NCBI GenBank assembly: GCA_029880325.1
Contig: JAOUOP010000059.1
Coordinates: 1-49,657, forward strand
DNA: 49,657 nt
Direction: 5' to 3'
DNA from: Myxococcales bacterium
GTDB lineage: Bacteria > Myxococcota_A > Polyangia > Polyangiales > JAFGIB01
The translations under genes were made by a program, and so were the position numbers. The notes below the pieces were generated by a model. It did no database searches and was not told the DNA's origin. It saw only the letters and a program-made list of their open reading frames with translations. Shown here piece by piece: positions 33,000 to 41,287 of this stretch (the stretch's first letter is position 1; each line of letters starts with the position of its first letter).

Positions 33000-35447
33000 A
33001 TGTCCAAACGTCGCAGTGAAGTCCCCGCCCTGCTGGCGCTCGCCCTGCTGAGTACCAGCGTGCTCGCCCTGGAGGTGCTGCAGTCGCGGCTGGTCTCCTA
33101 TTCGGTGCACGTGCTGCTGCTCTACGCGGTCATCGGCATCGCCATGCTCGGCTTCGGGGCGGCCGGCAGCCTGGTGGCCCTGCGCAGTCGCTGGACCGAG
33201 CAGGAGCGGTTGCCGCGCGTGCTGGCGTGGGCGGCGCTGTGCTTCAGCACGGGTACCGTCGTCGCCCACGGGCTCTTCGTGCGCCTGACGCCCGTCATGC
33301 AGGCGGTCGATGGCGCCACCCTGCTGGTGGCAGCCCTTCTGGCCTTGCCCTTCGTGGCCGCTGGCGTCGTCGTCACCGTCACCCTGTCCACCGCCGGCCC
33401 CGCCCTCGGTCGCGCCTATGCGGCCAATCTGCTGGGCTCCGGGCTCGGCTGCTTCATTCCCCTGTGGCTGCTCGGCCCGCTCACGGGCCCGGCCCTGCTC
33501 GGCCTGCTGGGGCTTTTGGCCTGGGCCGCGGCGGCCATCTATGTGCGCCTCGCCGGCGCCCGCCTGCGCTCACCCCTGGGGATGTCGGCCCTGGGCGCGC
33601 TAGTCCTGGCCATCGCATCGCTGACCTGGGCCGAGGCGTTCTTCCCCGTGCAGCCCGAGCCCCTGCCCGGCGGCCAGCTGGCCGGCCTCTATGCCCACGC
33701 CGCCGAGCACGGCATCGACATCACTCGCCGTTATGACCGCTGGAATGTGACCGGGCGCATCGAAATCTTCCAGGCCAGCGGCGTCGACGGCGATCCCAGG
33801 CCGCACCCGGCCATGTTCTACGCCCAGGACTCGACGGCGGGATCCTCACTGCTGCGCTGGGACGGGCGCACCCAAGGCCAGCTCGGCGCCGATAAACCGG
33901 CCCTGGTACCGCGGCTGTGCCACGAGACGGTCTACGGCCTCGGCTACTTCCGGCCTCGACCCAAGGTGTTGGTGATCGGGCTCGGCGGCGGCCCCGACCT
34001 GCAGTGCGCGGTCTTCCACGAGGCGCGCCAGGTGGACGTGGTGGAGATCAACCCAGACTCCATCGCCGCCGTGCGTGGCCCCTTCAATGACTGGCTCGGC
34101 GGCATCGGCCAACACGAGGCCGTGCGCTTTCACCGCCGCGACGGCCGCAGCCTGGTCCGGGCGCGGGGCGGCGCCGGCTACGACTTGATCCAGCTCAGCG
34201 GCGTCGACACCAAGCAGAATTACGCCTCGGGCGCCCTGGCGCTGGCCGAAAACCATCTCTACACGCGCGAGGCTTTTGACGACTACCTGGCGGCGCTCTC
34301 CCCCGCCGGCGTGATCACAATCCTGCGCTTCGGCCACATCGAAGCCCTGCGCCTGGCCAATACCGCCGTACACGCCCTGCGTGCCATGGGCGCTGAGCAA
34401 CCCGCACTGCATATCGCGATCCTGGGCTCGGGCCCGGTCTACGCGGTCACCATTGGGCGCTCACCGCTGACGCCAGCCGATGTCACGACCATCGAGGCGC
34501 GTACCCGCCTGCCGAATCTGCGCGGCGCCGACATCTATTTCTACACCGACAACGGCATCCCCTTCGACCAGCCTCCGGTCGTGCACTATCTGCCATCGCG
34601 CGAGCCGCGCTGGCCCTTCGGCGCCTTCTTCGGCATGGTCGCCCGCGGCGCCGAGGCGAGCTTCGATGCCGGCGGTTTCGACATTCGACCGACCACCGAC
34701 GACCGCCCCTTCTTCTTCGACATCCTGCGCTACGATTCAGCCGAGAGTTGGCAGCAGCCGCACGTGATCGCCCTGCGCAACGTGATCGCCTCGGTGGCGC
34801 TGTTGTCGCTGCTCTTCATCCTGCTGCCGGCCTTTCGCCTGGCTCGCGTCGCCAAGACCGAAGCCCCCGCGCCGGGAAGACTGCGAGTGCGCGCCGCCAT
34901 CTACTTCGGCGCCATCGGCCTCGGCTTTGTGCTGCTCGAGGTCTGGATGCTGCACCGCTTCTCGATGTTCCTCGGTCACCAGACCTATTCGCTGAGCGTG
35001 GTGCTGGCGGCGCTACTGGTCAGCACCGGGCTCGGCGCCTGGGGCGGTGGGCGGCTGCTGCCCGCTCCGGCCCGCCGCGCGCGCGTGGGTTCACTTGCGG
35101 TGGTGGTATGGCTGCTGCTCGGTTCGCTGCTCTTGCCTTGGTTGCTCGGCGCCGCGGCCGACGCTTCGTTGCCGGTGCGCTGCTCGATCGCGACCGCCTT
35201 CGTCTTTCCCTGCGGCCTCGCCATGGGTCAGCCCTTCGTCGCCGGCATGACCTGGCTCGAAGGCTCCGACCGCGGCACGCGCGCCTGGTCGGTGGGCATC
35301 AACGCCTTTGCCTCCGTGATCGCCTCGGTCGGAGTGATCCCGCTGGCGATGGTCTCAGGCTATGTCGCAAGTCTCGGCACCGGCTGCAGCCTCTATCTTT
35401 TGGCCGCGCTCGCGAGCCTCGGGATGCGGCCGGATTCGCGCCACTGA
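33000..35447 (+). CDS. Membrane protein with spermidine synthase-like domain
   Basis: The 815-residue fusion has an N-terminal set of about six membrane segments (residues 8-210), a soluble Rossmann domain (about 320-500) with the aminopropyltransferase/SAM-binding pattern LVIGLGGGPDLQ and DVVEINPDS, and a second set of membrane segments (about 590-810). It matches 'fused MFS/spermidine synthase' proteins that are frequent in Myxococcota. The gatekeeping Asp of true spermidine synthases is not clear, so a methyltransferase-like or non-polyamine role is possible. It lies 21 nt after the DUF5690 gene and is convergent with the AgmX-type gene (7-bp gap). Confidence 0.8.
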   Translation: MSKRRSEVPALLALALLSTSVLALEVLQSRLVSYSVHVLLLYAVIGIAMLGFGAAGSLVALRSRWTEQERLPRVLAWAALCFSTGTVVAHGLFVRLTPVMQAVDGATLLVAALLALPFVAAGVVVTVTLSTAGPALGRAYAANLLGSGLGCFIPLWLLGPLTGPALLGLLGLLAWAAAAIYVRLAGARLRSPLGMSALGALVLAIASLTWAEAFFPVQPEPLPGGQLAGLYAHAAEHGIDITRRYDRWNVTGRIEIFQASGVDGDPRPHPAMFYAQDSTAGSSLLRWDGRTQGQLGADKPALVPRLCHETVYGLGYFRPRPKVLVIGLGGGPDLQCAVFHEARQVDVVEINPDSIAAVRGPFNDWLGGIGQHEAVRFHRRDGRSLVRARGGAGYDLIQLSGVDTKQNYASGALALAENHLYTREAFDDYLAALSPAGVITILRFGHIEALRLANTAVHALRAMGAEQPALHIAILGSGPVYAVTIGRSPLTPADVTTIEARTRLPNLRGADIYFYTDNGIPFDQPPVVHYLPSREPRWPFGAFFGMVARGAEASFDAGGFDIRPTTDDRPFFFDILRYDSAESWQQPHVIALRNVIASVALLSLLFILLPAFRLARVAKTEAPAPGRLRVRAAIYFGAIGLGFVLLEVWMLHRFSMFLGHQTYSLSVVLAALLVSTGLGAWGGGRLLPAPARRARVGSLAVVVWLLLGSLLLPWLLGAAADASLPVRCSIATAFVFPCGLAMGQPFVAGMTWLEGSDRGTRAWSVGINAFASVIASVGVIPLAMVSGYVASLGTGCSLYLLAALASLGMRPDSRH

Positions 35448-35454
35448 AAGCCCA

Positions 35455-37242
35455 TCAGCGGCGGCGCCTGCGCTTCTTTGTCGCTCGCTTCTTCGTCGCC
35501 GGCTGCTTCTTCGCGAAGTCGAAGGGCATGCGAATGGTGGCGGTCTTGCGCCGGGGCTTCGGGAACTCTGCTTCGGCCACAGCGGCTTTGATGCAGCGGT
35601 GCACGCGCGAGTCCTTGAGGCGGCTTCGCATGTGGCGCATCCCGCGGACCTTGCCCCGGCTGTTCAGCTTCCATTGCACCACCACGCGCCCCCCCATCTT
35701 CGGGCGTCGCTCGAGGCCCTCCGCATAGCAGCGCTGCAGCTCCGGCACGATGGCCTCGAGCGCGGCGACGACCTCGTCCCTGGGCACCTTGGCGCCCCGG
35801 TAGCGGGCGAGCTTGGAGACCACCTCCACCTCGAGGTCGGGGTGGGCCTGGGGCTCCTGCTTCGGCGGCTCCTCGGCTTCGGCTTCGGCCGCCGGCTCGG
35901 CTTCGGCCGGCCCGGCGTCGGCGGTCTGCGCCACCCCGGCATCCGGGGGGACCGCGGCCTGGGCGTCGGGTGCCTGGGCGGCGGCCACCTGGGCGTCGGT
36001 GGGCGCCTCGACGGCGGCGATGTCGGCGACGGCCGGCGGCGCGTCCGGAGCGGCGGCCAACGCGGTGTCGACGGCCGCCGGAGCGGTCGCCGCGGCGGCC
36101 ACCTCCGTGGTCGGCCCGGCCAGCAGCCCCGAAGGCAAGACGCCCAACCCCGGCAGCAACGCCGCGGCGGCGCCGCCCGTGAGCGCCACCAGCACGACCG
36201 CGACCAGCCAGCGTTTGCCGGAACGTTTGGGGAGCACCACCGGCTCCTCCTCCAGCAGGGGATCGCGGAGCGACGCCATCGCGGCCTGATCCTCGGCGGA
36301 CGGGCCCACCTGCGCGGGAGGCTCCGAAACCTGGGGGGAGGGCTCGGCGTAGGCGGGGTCGGCGTAGGCCGCTGCCGGCGGCTCCGATACCTGGGCGGGC
36401 GCCGCTTGCACCTCCGGCATCACCTGGGCCGGCGGCGGCACCATGATCGGCGGCGGAGCCTGGATCGGCGGCGGGGCCTGGGGCTGCGCGGCGGCCGCCG
36501 ACTGCTGCAGCAGCTGCTGGCGCAGCGATAGGGCATCGCGGTCGCGTTTGCTGACCAGCGGCGCGATCGACTCCAGGGCCGCCTCGAGCTGGCCCTCCTC
36601 GGCGTAGGCTCGAGCCAGCGCAAGCCGCCGCCGGGCCACGCCCGCCGCGTCCTTGGAGCTGGCCACATAGGCCAGCCAGCGACTGCCCAGCTCGCGCGCC
36701 TGATCCTCGGGCGCGGTCAACTCCTCGAGCGCATCGAGCGCGTCGCTGTGACCGGGCACGAGATCCAGGGCGCTCTTCAAAAAGTCGATCCCACCCTCAT
36801 GCCCCAGCGCCTCCCCCAGGGCCGCGTGCAGGTCGGCGGCCTGCTCGGCGTCGCCCTGGGCATTGCGCGAGACGTAGAGATTGCTCAGCTCCACCATCAA
36901 CTGTGCGTCAGCGTCGGCATCGAGCGCCTGCTCGTAGAGCGCGATGGCGTGGTTGTAGTCGCCCGAAGACTCCAGATGCGCCTTGCCCGCCTGGTGCAAG
37001 AGCGAAGCCCGCGCCGCGCCTTCGGCCAGGTCGGCCGCCATGGTCAGGGCCTTGACGCGCAGCGGACGCTCCGCACGGCCGGCCCAGTCCACCAGCAACT
37101 CGCAGATCTGGGCGCCCATGGAGGCATCCACCAGCCGCCGCATACGCAATCCGACCAGCAACTGCCCCACCCGTTCGAGCACGCTGGCCTCGTACGAGCC
37201 GGACTGCAACTGACGCATCAGCTCGAAGACTTGCTGATCCAT
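35455..37242 (-). CDS. TPR-like membrane protein with AgmX/PglI-type C-terminal domain
   Basis: The 595-residue protein has a helical TPR-like N-terminus (to about residue 240), a Pro/Ala/Gln-rich disordered stretch, one membrane segment (WLVAVVLVALTGGAAAALL, about 335-355), an Ala/Pro/Glu-rich periplasmic spacer and a C-terminal domain (about 470-575) with the pattern PELQRCYAEGLERRP, GGRVVVQWKLNSRGKV and CIKAAV typical of the TonB-like AgmX/PglI C-terminal family known from gliding and envelope proteins. It ends in a Lys/Arg-rich tail (TKKRATKKRRRRR). ATG 37242 is preferred; TACCCT eleven bases upstream suggests a very short leader. Confidence 0.85.
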   Translation of the reverse strand: MDQQVFELMRQLQSGSYEASVLERVGQLLVGLRMRRLVDASMGAQICELLVDWAGRAERPLRVKALTMAADLAEGAARASLLHQAGKAHLESSGDYNHAIALYEQALDADADAQLMVELSNLYVSRNAQGDAEQAADLHAALGEALGHEGGIDFLKSALDLVPGHSDALDALEELTAPEDQARELGSRWLAYVASSKDAAGVARRRLALARAYAEEGQLEAALESIAPLVSKRDRDALSLRQQLLQQSAAAAQPQAPPPIQAPPPIMVPPPAQVMPEVQAAPAQVSEPPAAAYADPAYAEPSPQVSEPPAQVGPSAEDQAAMASLRDPLLEEEPVVLPKRSGKRWLVAVVLVALTGGAAAALLPGLGVLPSGLLAGPTTEVAAAATAPAAVDTALAAAPDAPPAVADIAAVEAPTDAQVAAAQAPDAQAAVPPDAGVAQTADAGPAEAEPAAEAEAEEPPKQEPQAHPDLEVEVVSKLARYRGAKVPRDEVVAALEAIVPELQRCYAEGLERRPKMGGRVVVQWKLNSRGKVRGMRHMRSRLKDSRVHRCIKAAVAEAEFPKPRRKTATIRMPFDFAKKQPATKKRATKKRRRRR

Positions 37243-37291
37243 CCCAACTGCAAAGGGTAGCACGCTGGCTTTGCGATCTCGAACATCCGAA

Positions 37292-39085
37292 TCAAAGAGG
37301 GATCGCCAGCGGCGGCAGTGGCGGCGGCAGGATCAACGCCCGGCCGACCGCGGGCATCGAAAAACGCTGTAAACCTGCGGCGGTCTGCAGCAGAAAAAGA
37401 AACGACGGATCGTCGAGGGGCCGCGCGAAGCGAAAGCGCATCGCGGTGGGCACACCCGCATCGACCTGCACGACCTCTGCCCACATTGGACCTGCGCGGC
37501 CGTGCAGGCCCGGCAGCGGCTCGCCGTCGTTGAAAACGCGCGCGTAGAGGTCACCCGGCGTTGCGACCGCGTTCAGGCGCCTTAGCTCGAGGCTGTCGGC
37601 CGCCACACGCCTGAGCTCGTGGGCGCCCCAGCTGGCAGTCATCAAATGACAGGAGCGCGGCGCGGCGAGGCCGTGAAAGCGGCGCACCAGCGGCAGGTAG
37701 ATGGTTGTGGTGAGATCGGCCACACCCAGCAGAAAGACGTCCTGCTGCGCCACCGTTGCGGGATCGAGCGGCGCACGCAGGATCGAGCGCTGCACCTGGC
37801 GTGACACCAGGGCCGCCCCCGCGGTCAGGATCCGTGTCGACCAGATGGCCAGACCCAAATGCAGCACAACGATGGCCAGCACCGCGAGGCGCGACACTCC
37901 GCGACGCCGCCACAGCCAGAGCGCGCATAGCGCCAACAATGCCGTCACGCCCAGGAGCGGAGGGACCAGCGTGCGGCTCGAGGGTGTCGCCGCCAACGAC
38001 GGAATCATCGACAGCACCGCACCCAGGCCCAGACTCTGCGCTGCGCGGCTGGCGTTGTCGCCGCGCAGGGCCAGGCCGAGCAAGGCGACCCACATGGCGG
38101 TCGCGGCGACTCCAGCTGAGAGTTGAAGCCGCTGCCATCCCTGCAAGTCGAGCCCCAGTGCATGGGCCCAGGGCGAACCGTAGGAATAACCATCGGCCTG
38201 CAGCCCCAGCAGCAGATCACCCACCTGCACCGGAAAACGCTCCAGGCTTCCGAGGGCGAAATCGAGCGGTCGCGCGCTCGGGTCCAGATACATCGACGAA
38301 CCGCGCGAGCCGTAGCCCAGCAGTTGGCGCGTCGCCAGATACGCGCCCGACATGAGCCCCACCGGCCACAGCCCCCGCAGGCGCTCGGACCAGGGCCGCT
38401 CTGCCCATAGCTCGAAGGCCACGAAGTAGCCCAGGTAGCAAAGGGCGTACTCGCCGGCCAGCAGCGAAAGCGCAAAGAGCAGCGGTACCAGCCAGCGCCC
38501 GGCGGCCAGCCCATCCTCGCGATGCCTGAGGTGCAGATAGAAGGCGGTCAGCGCAAGGGCACTCGAGACCAGCTCGTTGCGGTTGGCGATCCAACCCAGA
38601 GCCGTGGCGTGGGCCTCGTCGGCGCAGAAGAAGGCGAAGGCCAAAATCCAGGCGCCTCCCGGCAAGAGCCTGCGCAACAGCAGCCCCGCGGCGATCAGCG
38701 CGCCGATCCACCACAGCATCGAGTGCAGGTGATAGTAGAGGGCGCGATCGCCGAAAAGCGCCAGGTCGAGCTGCATCAGCGCGCTCGACAGCGGCCGGAA
38801 CATGGCGAGCTTCAGCTCCGGATGCCGCCACCAGGGAAAAAAGCCCGCCTCGGTCAGGGCCTCGACCTCCTGGGGGCTGCCGTCGGAGAAGGTGAAGAGC
38901 TCGAGCGCGCCGCGTGGCACGGGATATTGACCGCGCATCATCGTCAGCTGCGCATAGTCGTCGACGGTGAAGCTGCCTCCGACCACCGCCAGGCGTAGCA
39001 ACACGGCGGCGGGCACCAACAACCACGGAAGGTGGCGCAGCTTCGCCATATTCGGCTTGCGGAACTTGCGCGGGCTTTGTCTCAT
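37292..39085 (-). CDS. GT-C-like polytopic membrane protein, paralogue A
   Basis: The 597-residue protein belongs to a four-member family in this locus. After the first membrane segment comes VDDYAQL (Asp42-Asp43), then FTFSDGS, FPWWRHPELKLAMFRPLSSAL, HLHSMLWW, DEAHA and WIANRNE. The double Asp in the first luminal loop and the RPL...HLHN pattern are those of GT-C glycosyltransferases that use polyprenyl-phosphate sugars. About ten more hydrophobic segments follow, then a ~190-residue soluble end with RPLDDPSFLFLL. ATG 39085 is used; ATG 39049 is equally possible. It is divergent from paralogue B. Confidence 0.75.
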   Translation of the reverse strand: MRQSPRKFRKPNMAKLRHLPWLLVPAAVLLRLAVVGGSFTVDDYAQLTMMRGQYPVPRGALELFTFSDGSPQEVEALTEAGFFPWWRHPELKLAMFRPLSSALMQLDLALFGDRALYYHLHSMLWWIGALIAAGLLLRRLLPGGAWILAFAFFCADEAHATALGWIANRNELVSSALALTAFYLHLRHREDGLAAGRWLVPLLFALSLLAGEYALCYLGYFVAFELWAERPWSERLRGLWPVGLMSGAYLATRQLLGYGSRGSSMYLDPSARPLDFALGSLERFPVQVGDLLLGLQADGYSYGSPWAHALGLDLQGWQRLQLSAGVAATAMWVALLGLALRGDNASRAAQSLGLGAVLSMIPSLAATPSSRTLVPPLLGVTALLALCALWLWRRRGVSRLAVLAIVVLHLGLAIWSTRILTAGAALVSRQVQRSILRAPLDPATVAQQDVFLLGVADLTTTIYLPLVRRFHGLAAPRSCHLMTASWGAHELRRVAADSLELRRLNAVATPGDLYARVFNDGEPLPGLHGRAGPMWAEVVQVDAGVPTAMRFRFARPLDDPSFLFLLQTAAGLQRFSMPAVGRALILPPPLPPLAIPL

Positions 39086-39171
39086 CGGAGCTGCGACAGC
39101 AGGAGCGACGGCGGCTATCCTGGGGCGGACTCTATCGCGCTGCAACGCAACGGCCCACCGGAAGCACCATC

Positions 39172-41010
39172 GTGTCCAGACCCGCGCTCGTCCATGCAGC
39201 GATCGTGCTCGCAACGCTGGCCTGCGGGGCGCTTCTGCGATTGCCCGCGCTCGACGCTTTCCTCTTGGCCGACGACTACGACCACCTGGCCATGCAGCAG
39301 GGGGTCTACCCGGTGGCGCGCAGCAGGCTCGATCGCTTTCGCTTTGCCGACAGCGACCCGGACGAGCGCCGTGCGCTGCTCGCAAGCGGTCGACTGCCCT
39401 GGTGGACCCACGAAGACTTGCAACTGTCGGTGCTGCGGCCGCTGCCGAGCCTGCTGGTGGAGCTGGACCATTTTCTGTGGGGCAGCGAGAGCCGCCCGCG
39501 ACACCTGCACAACCTGCTGTGGTGGGCTGCCTTCGTGGTCGCGGCGGCAGGGCTCTTTCGCTGCCTGCTTCCGGCGCCGGCCGCGGCTTTCGCCACGCTG
39601 CTATTCGCGCTTGAAGAGGGTCACTCGCTGCCGCTGGTGTGGACAGCCAATCGCAGCGCCTTCATCGCCGGCGCCCTCTCCGTCGCGGCCCTGCAGCTGC
39701 ATATCCGCAAACGCCGGGCGGGCGCCCCCCACGGCCACCGGGTCTCGTGGCTTCTGTGGGCGCTTTCGCTCAGCGCTGGCGAGCACGCCCTGGGCGGCTT
39801 CGCACTGCTGATAGCCTTCGAGCTGGCGGGCAATCGCCAGCGGCCCTGGACCGAGCGCCTGACTGCGCTGGCGCCGGCGGCGCTGCTCTCACTCGGCTAC
39901 ATCACCCTGACCGCGGTCCTGGGCTATGGCATCGCGGGCTCGGGCTTCTACATCAGCCCGCTGAGTTCACCGCTGGCATTCCTCGAAGCCGGCCTGGTGC
40001 GCCTGCCCACGCTGCTGGCCGATCTCGTCTTCAGCTTCCCGGCCGACTGGCATATCGGCGGCAGTCCGCTGCTTTTGCCCCTGCAACAGCGGGGGCTGCT
40101 ACCCGCCGATCCCGAGCTGGCCCAGCGAGGGCTGCGCGAATTTCAGGTGGCGCTCGGGCTGGTTGCCGCGCTGCTGCTGGCCGCCGCCGTCCATTTCGGG
40201 CGGCGCTTTCGCATGGCGGCTACAAATGAACTCGATTGGCTGCCCGGCGGTGCGCTGCTCGCGCTCGTGCCGGCCTGTGGCACGCTGCCGATGAGTCGGC
40301 TGACCCTGCTGTCGGCGATCGCCATCGATGCCGCGCTGGCGCTATTGGCCCTCGCGGCACTGCGACGGCTATCGCGCGCACCGTGGCCGGGTCGGGCCGT
40401 CGCCGCGCTCGCGCTTTCCGGGCTGGTCGCGGCCCACCTGCTGCACGCCAGCCATCGCAGCCGGCTGGAGAGCGAATACTACTCCCTGCGCTCCCGTGCC
40501 GAACACGCCTGGGCCGCCAGCGCCGAACTGGGCGGCGCCGAACTGGCCCGACGCCACGTGCTCATCGTCTCGGCCCTCGACTGGATCAGCGCATGGGGCC
40601 TGCGGCAACACCGGGCGCTGATGCAACGCTCGATCCCGCGCTCGGTGCACATGCTCAGCGGCAGCCAACTGAGCGCTCACCGCCTGCGCCGCAGCGGCCC
40701 GCACAGCCTGGAGCTCGAGCTTCTATCGCCAGCGGGTGATAGAAGCTTCGCAGGCTCCTGCTATCGCCCGCGCGCTGCCGAGCTCCACCCCGGCGCGCGC
40801 TTCGAAAACGACGTCTTCCGGGTCGAGGTCCTGCGCAGCCTGGGCGGCCAACCCGCCGCCCTGCGCTTCGTATTTGCGCACTCCCTCGACGACCCCCGCT
40901 ACCTGCTCCTACACGCCACGCCCCTGGGCCTGCGCCAACTTTCGCCACCTGCGCTCGGCCAAACGCTGACGCTGCCGCCGGCGGCTTTTGGCTTGCTGCC
41001 GCCGCCGTGA
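39172..41010 (+). CDS. GT-C-like polytopic membrane protein, paralogue B
   Basis: The 612-residue protein starts at GTG 39172, with GGAAG seven bases upstream. Family motifs in order are LADDYDHLAM (Asp34-Asp35), LPWWTHEDLQLSVLRPLPSLL, HLHNLLWW, EEGHSLPLVW and ANRSAF, followed by many membrane segments and the family C-terminal domain (HSLDDPRYLLLHATPLGLRQ). The usual Asp-Glu before the His is Glu-Glu here. It is expected in the inner membrane with catalytic loops outside. It is followed on the same strand by a sulfatase fossil and paralogue C. Confidence 0.75.
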   Translation: MSRPALVHAAIVLATLACGALLRLPALDAFLLADDYDHLAMQQGVYPVARSRLDRFRFADSDPDERRALLASGRLPWWTHEDLQLSVLRPLPSLLVELDHFLWGSESRPRHLHNLLWWAAFVVAAAGLFRCLLPAPAAAFATLLFALEEGHSLPLVWTANRSAFIAGALSVAALQLHIRKRRAGAPHGHRVSWLLWALSLSAGEHALGGFALLIAFELAGNRQRPWTERLTALAPAALLSLGYITLTAVLGYGIAGSGFYISPLSSPLAFLEAGLVRLPTLLADLVFSFPADWHIGGSPLLLPLQQRGLLPADPELAQRGLREFQVALGLVAALLLAAAVHFGRRFRMAATNELDWLPGGALLALVPACGTLPMSRLTLLSAIAIDAALALLALAALRRLSRAPWPGRAVAALALSGLVAAHLLHASHRSRLESEYYSLRSRAEHAWAASAELGGAELARRHVLIVSALDWISAWGLRQHRALMQRSIPRSVHMLSGSQLSAHRLRRSGPHSLELELLSPAGDRSFAGSCYRPRAAELHPGARFENDVFRVEVLRSLGGQPAALRFVFAHSLDDPRYLLLHATPLGLRQLSPPALGQTLTLPPAAFGLLPPP

Positions 41011-41125
41011 AGGTGACGACTCTCGCGCCGGCCCGCGATTTCATGAATACTGCCGGCCAAGACCTGGACAGCGGCCGGGCGCGTGTGAGCGCCCACAGCA
41101 TGGCCGCATCCTCGGGACCGGGCCC

Positions 41126-41287
41126 ATGCGGAATCGCAGCATCAGGACCTGGCTCAGCGCCGCATGGGACAGGGAGCTCGAGCCATGGGTGGAGTGGCAA
41201 CGGCAGCGCCGGCAGTTGTCGCGGTCGGATGGGCACACGAACGAAGACGAGCAGAAGCTGCGCGCACTCGGTTATGTCGGGCACTGA
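41126..41287 (+). pseudogene. C-terminal fragment of a sulfatase-superfamily protein
   Basis: The frame encodes 53 residues ending DEQKLRALGYVGH, stop. The helix-rich WLSAAWDRELEPWVEWQRQ followed by KLRALGYV is the usual C-terminus of sulfatase-like alkaline-phosphatase superfamily proteins, and the full-length enzyme at 45819-47450 ends LLRLRALGYVSD. Upstream in the same frame no catalytic motif remains. It overlaps the start of paralogue C by 14 nt, as in a former operon. It could still be translated as a small protein. Confidence 0.6.

Noticed and set aside
39086..39385. N-terminal extension of paralogue A to 39385
   Set aside because: It would overlap the start of paralogue B on the other strand, and the Arg/Pro-rich sequence does not match the family N-termini.
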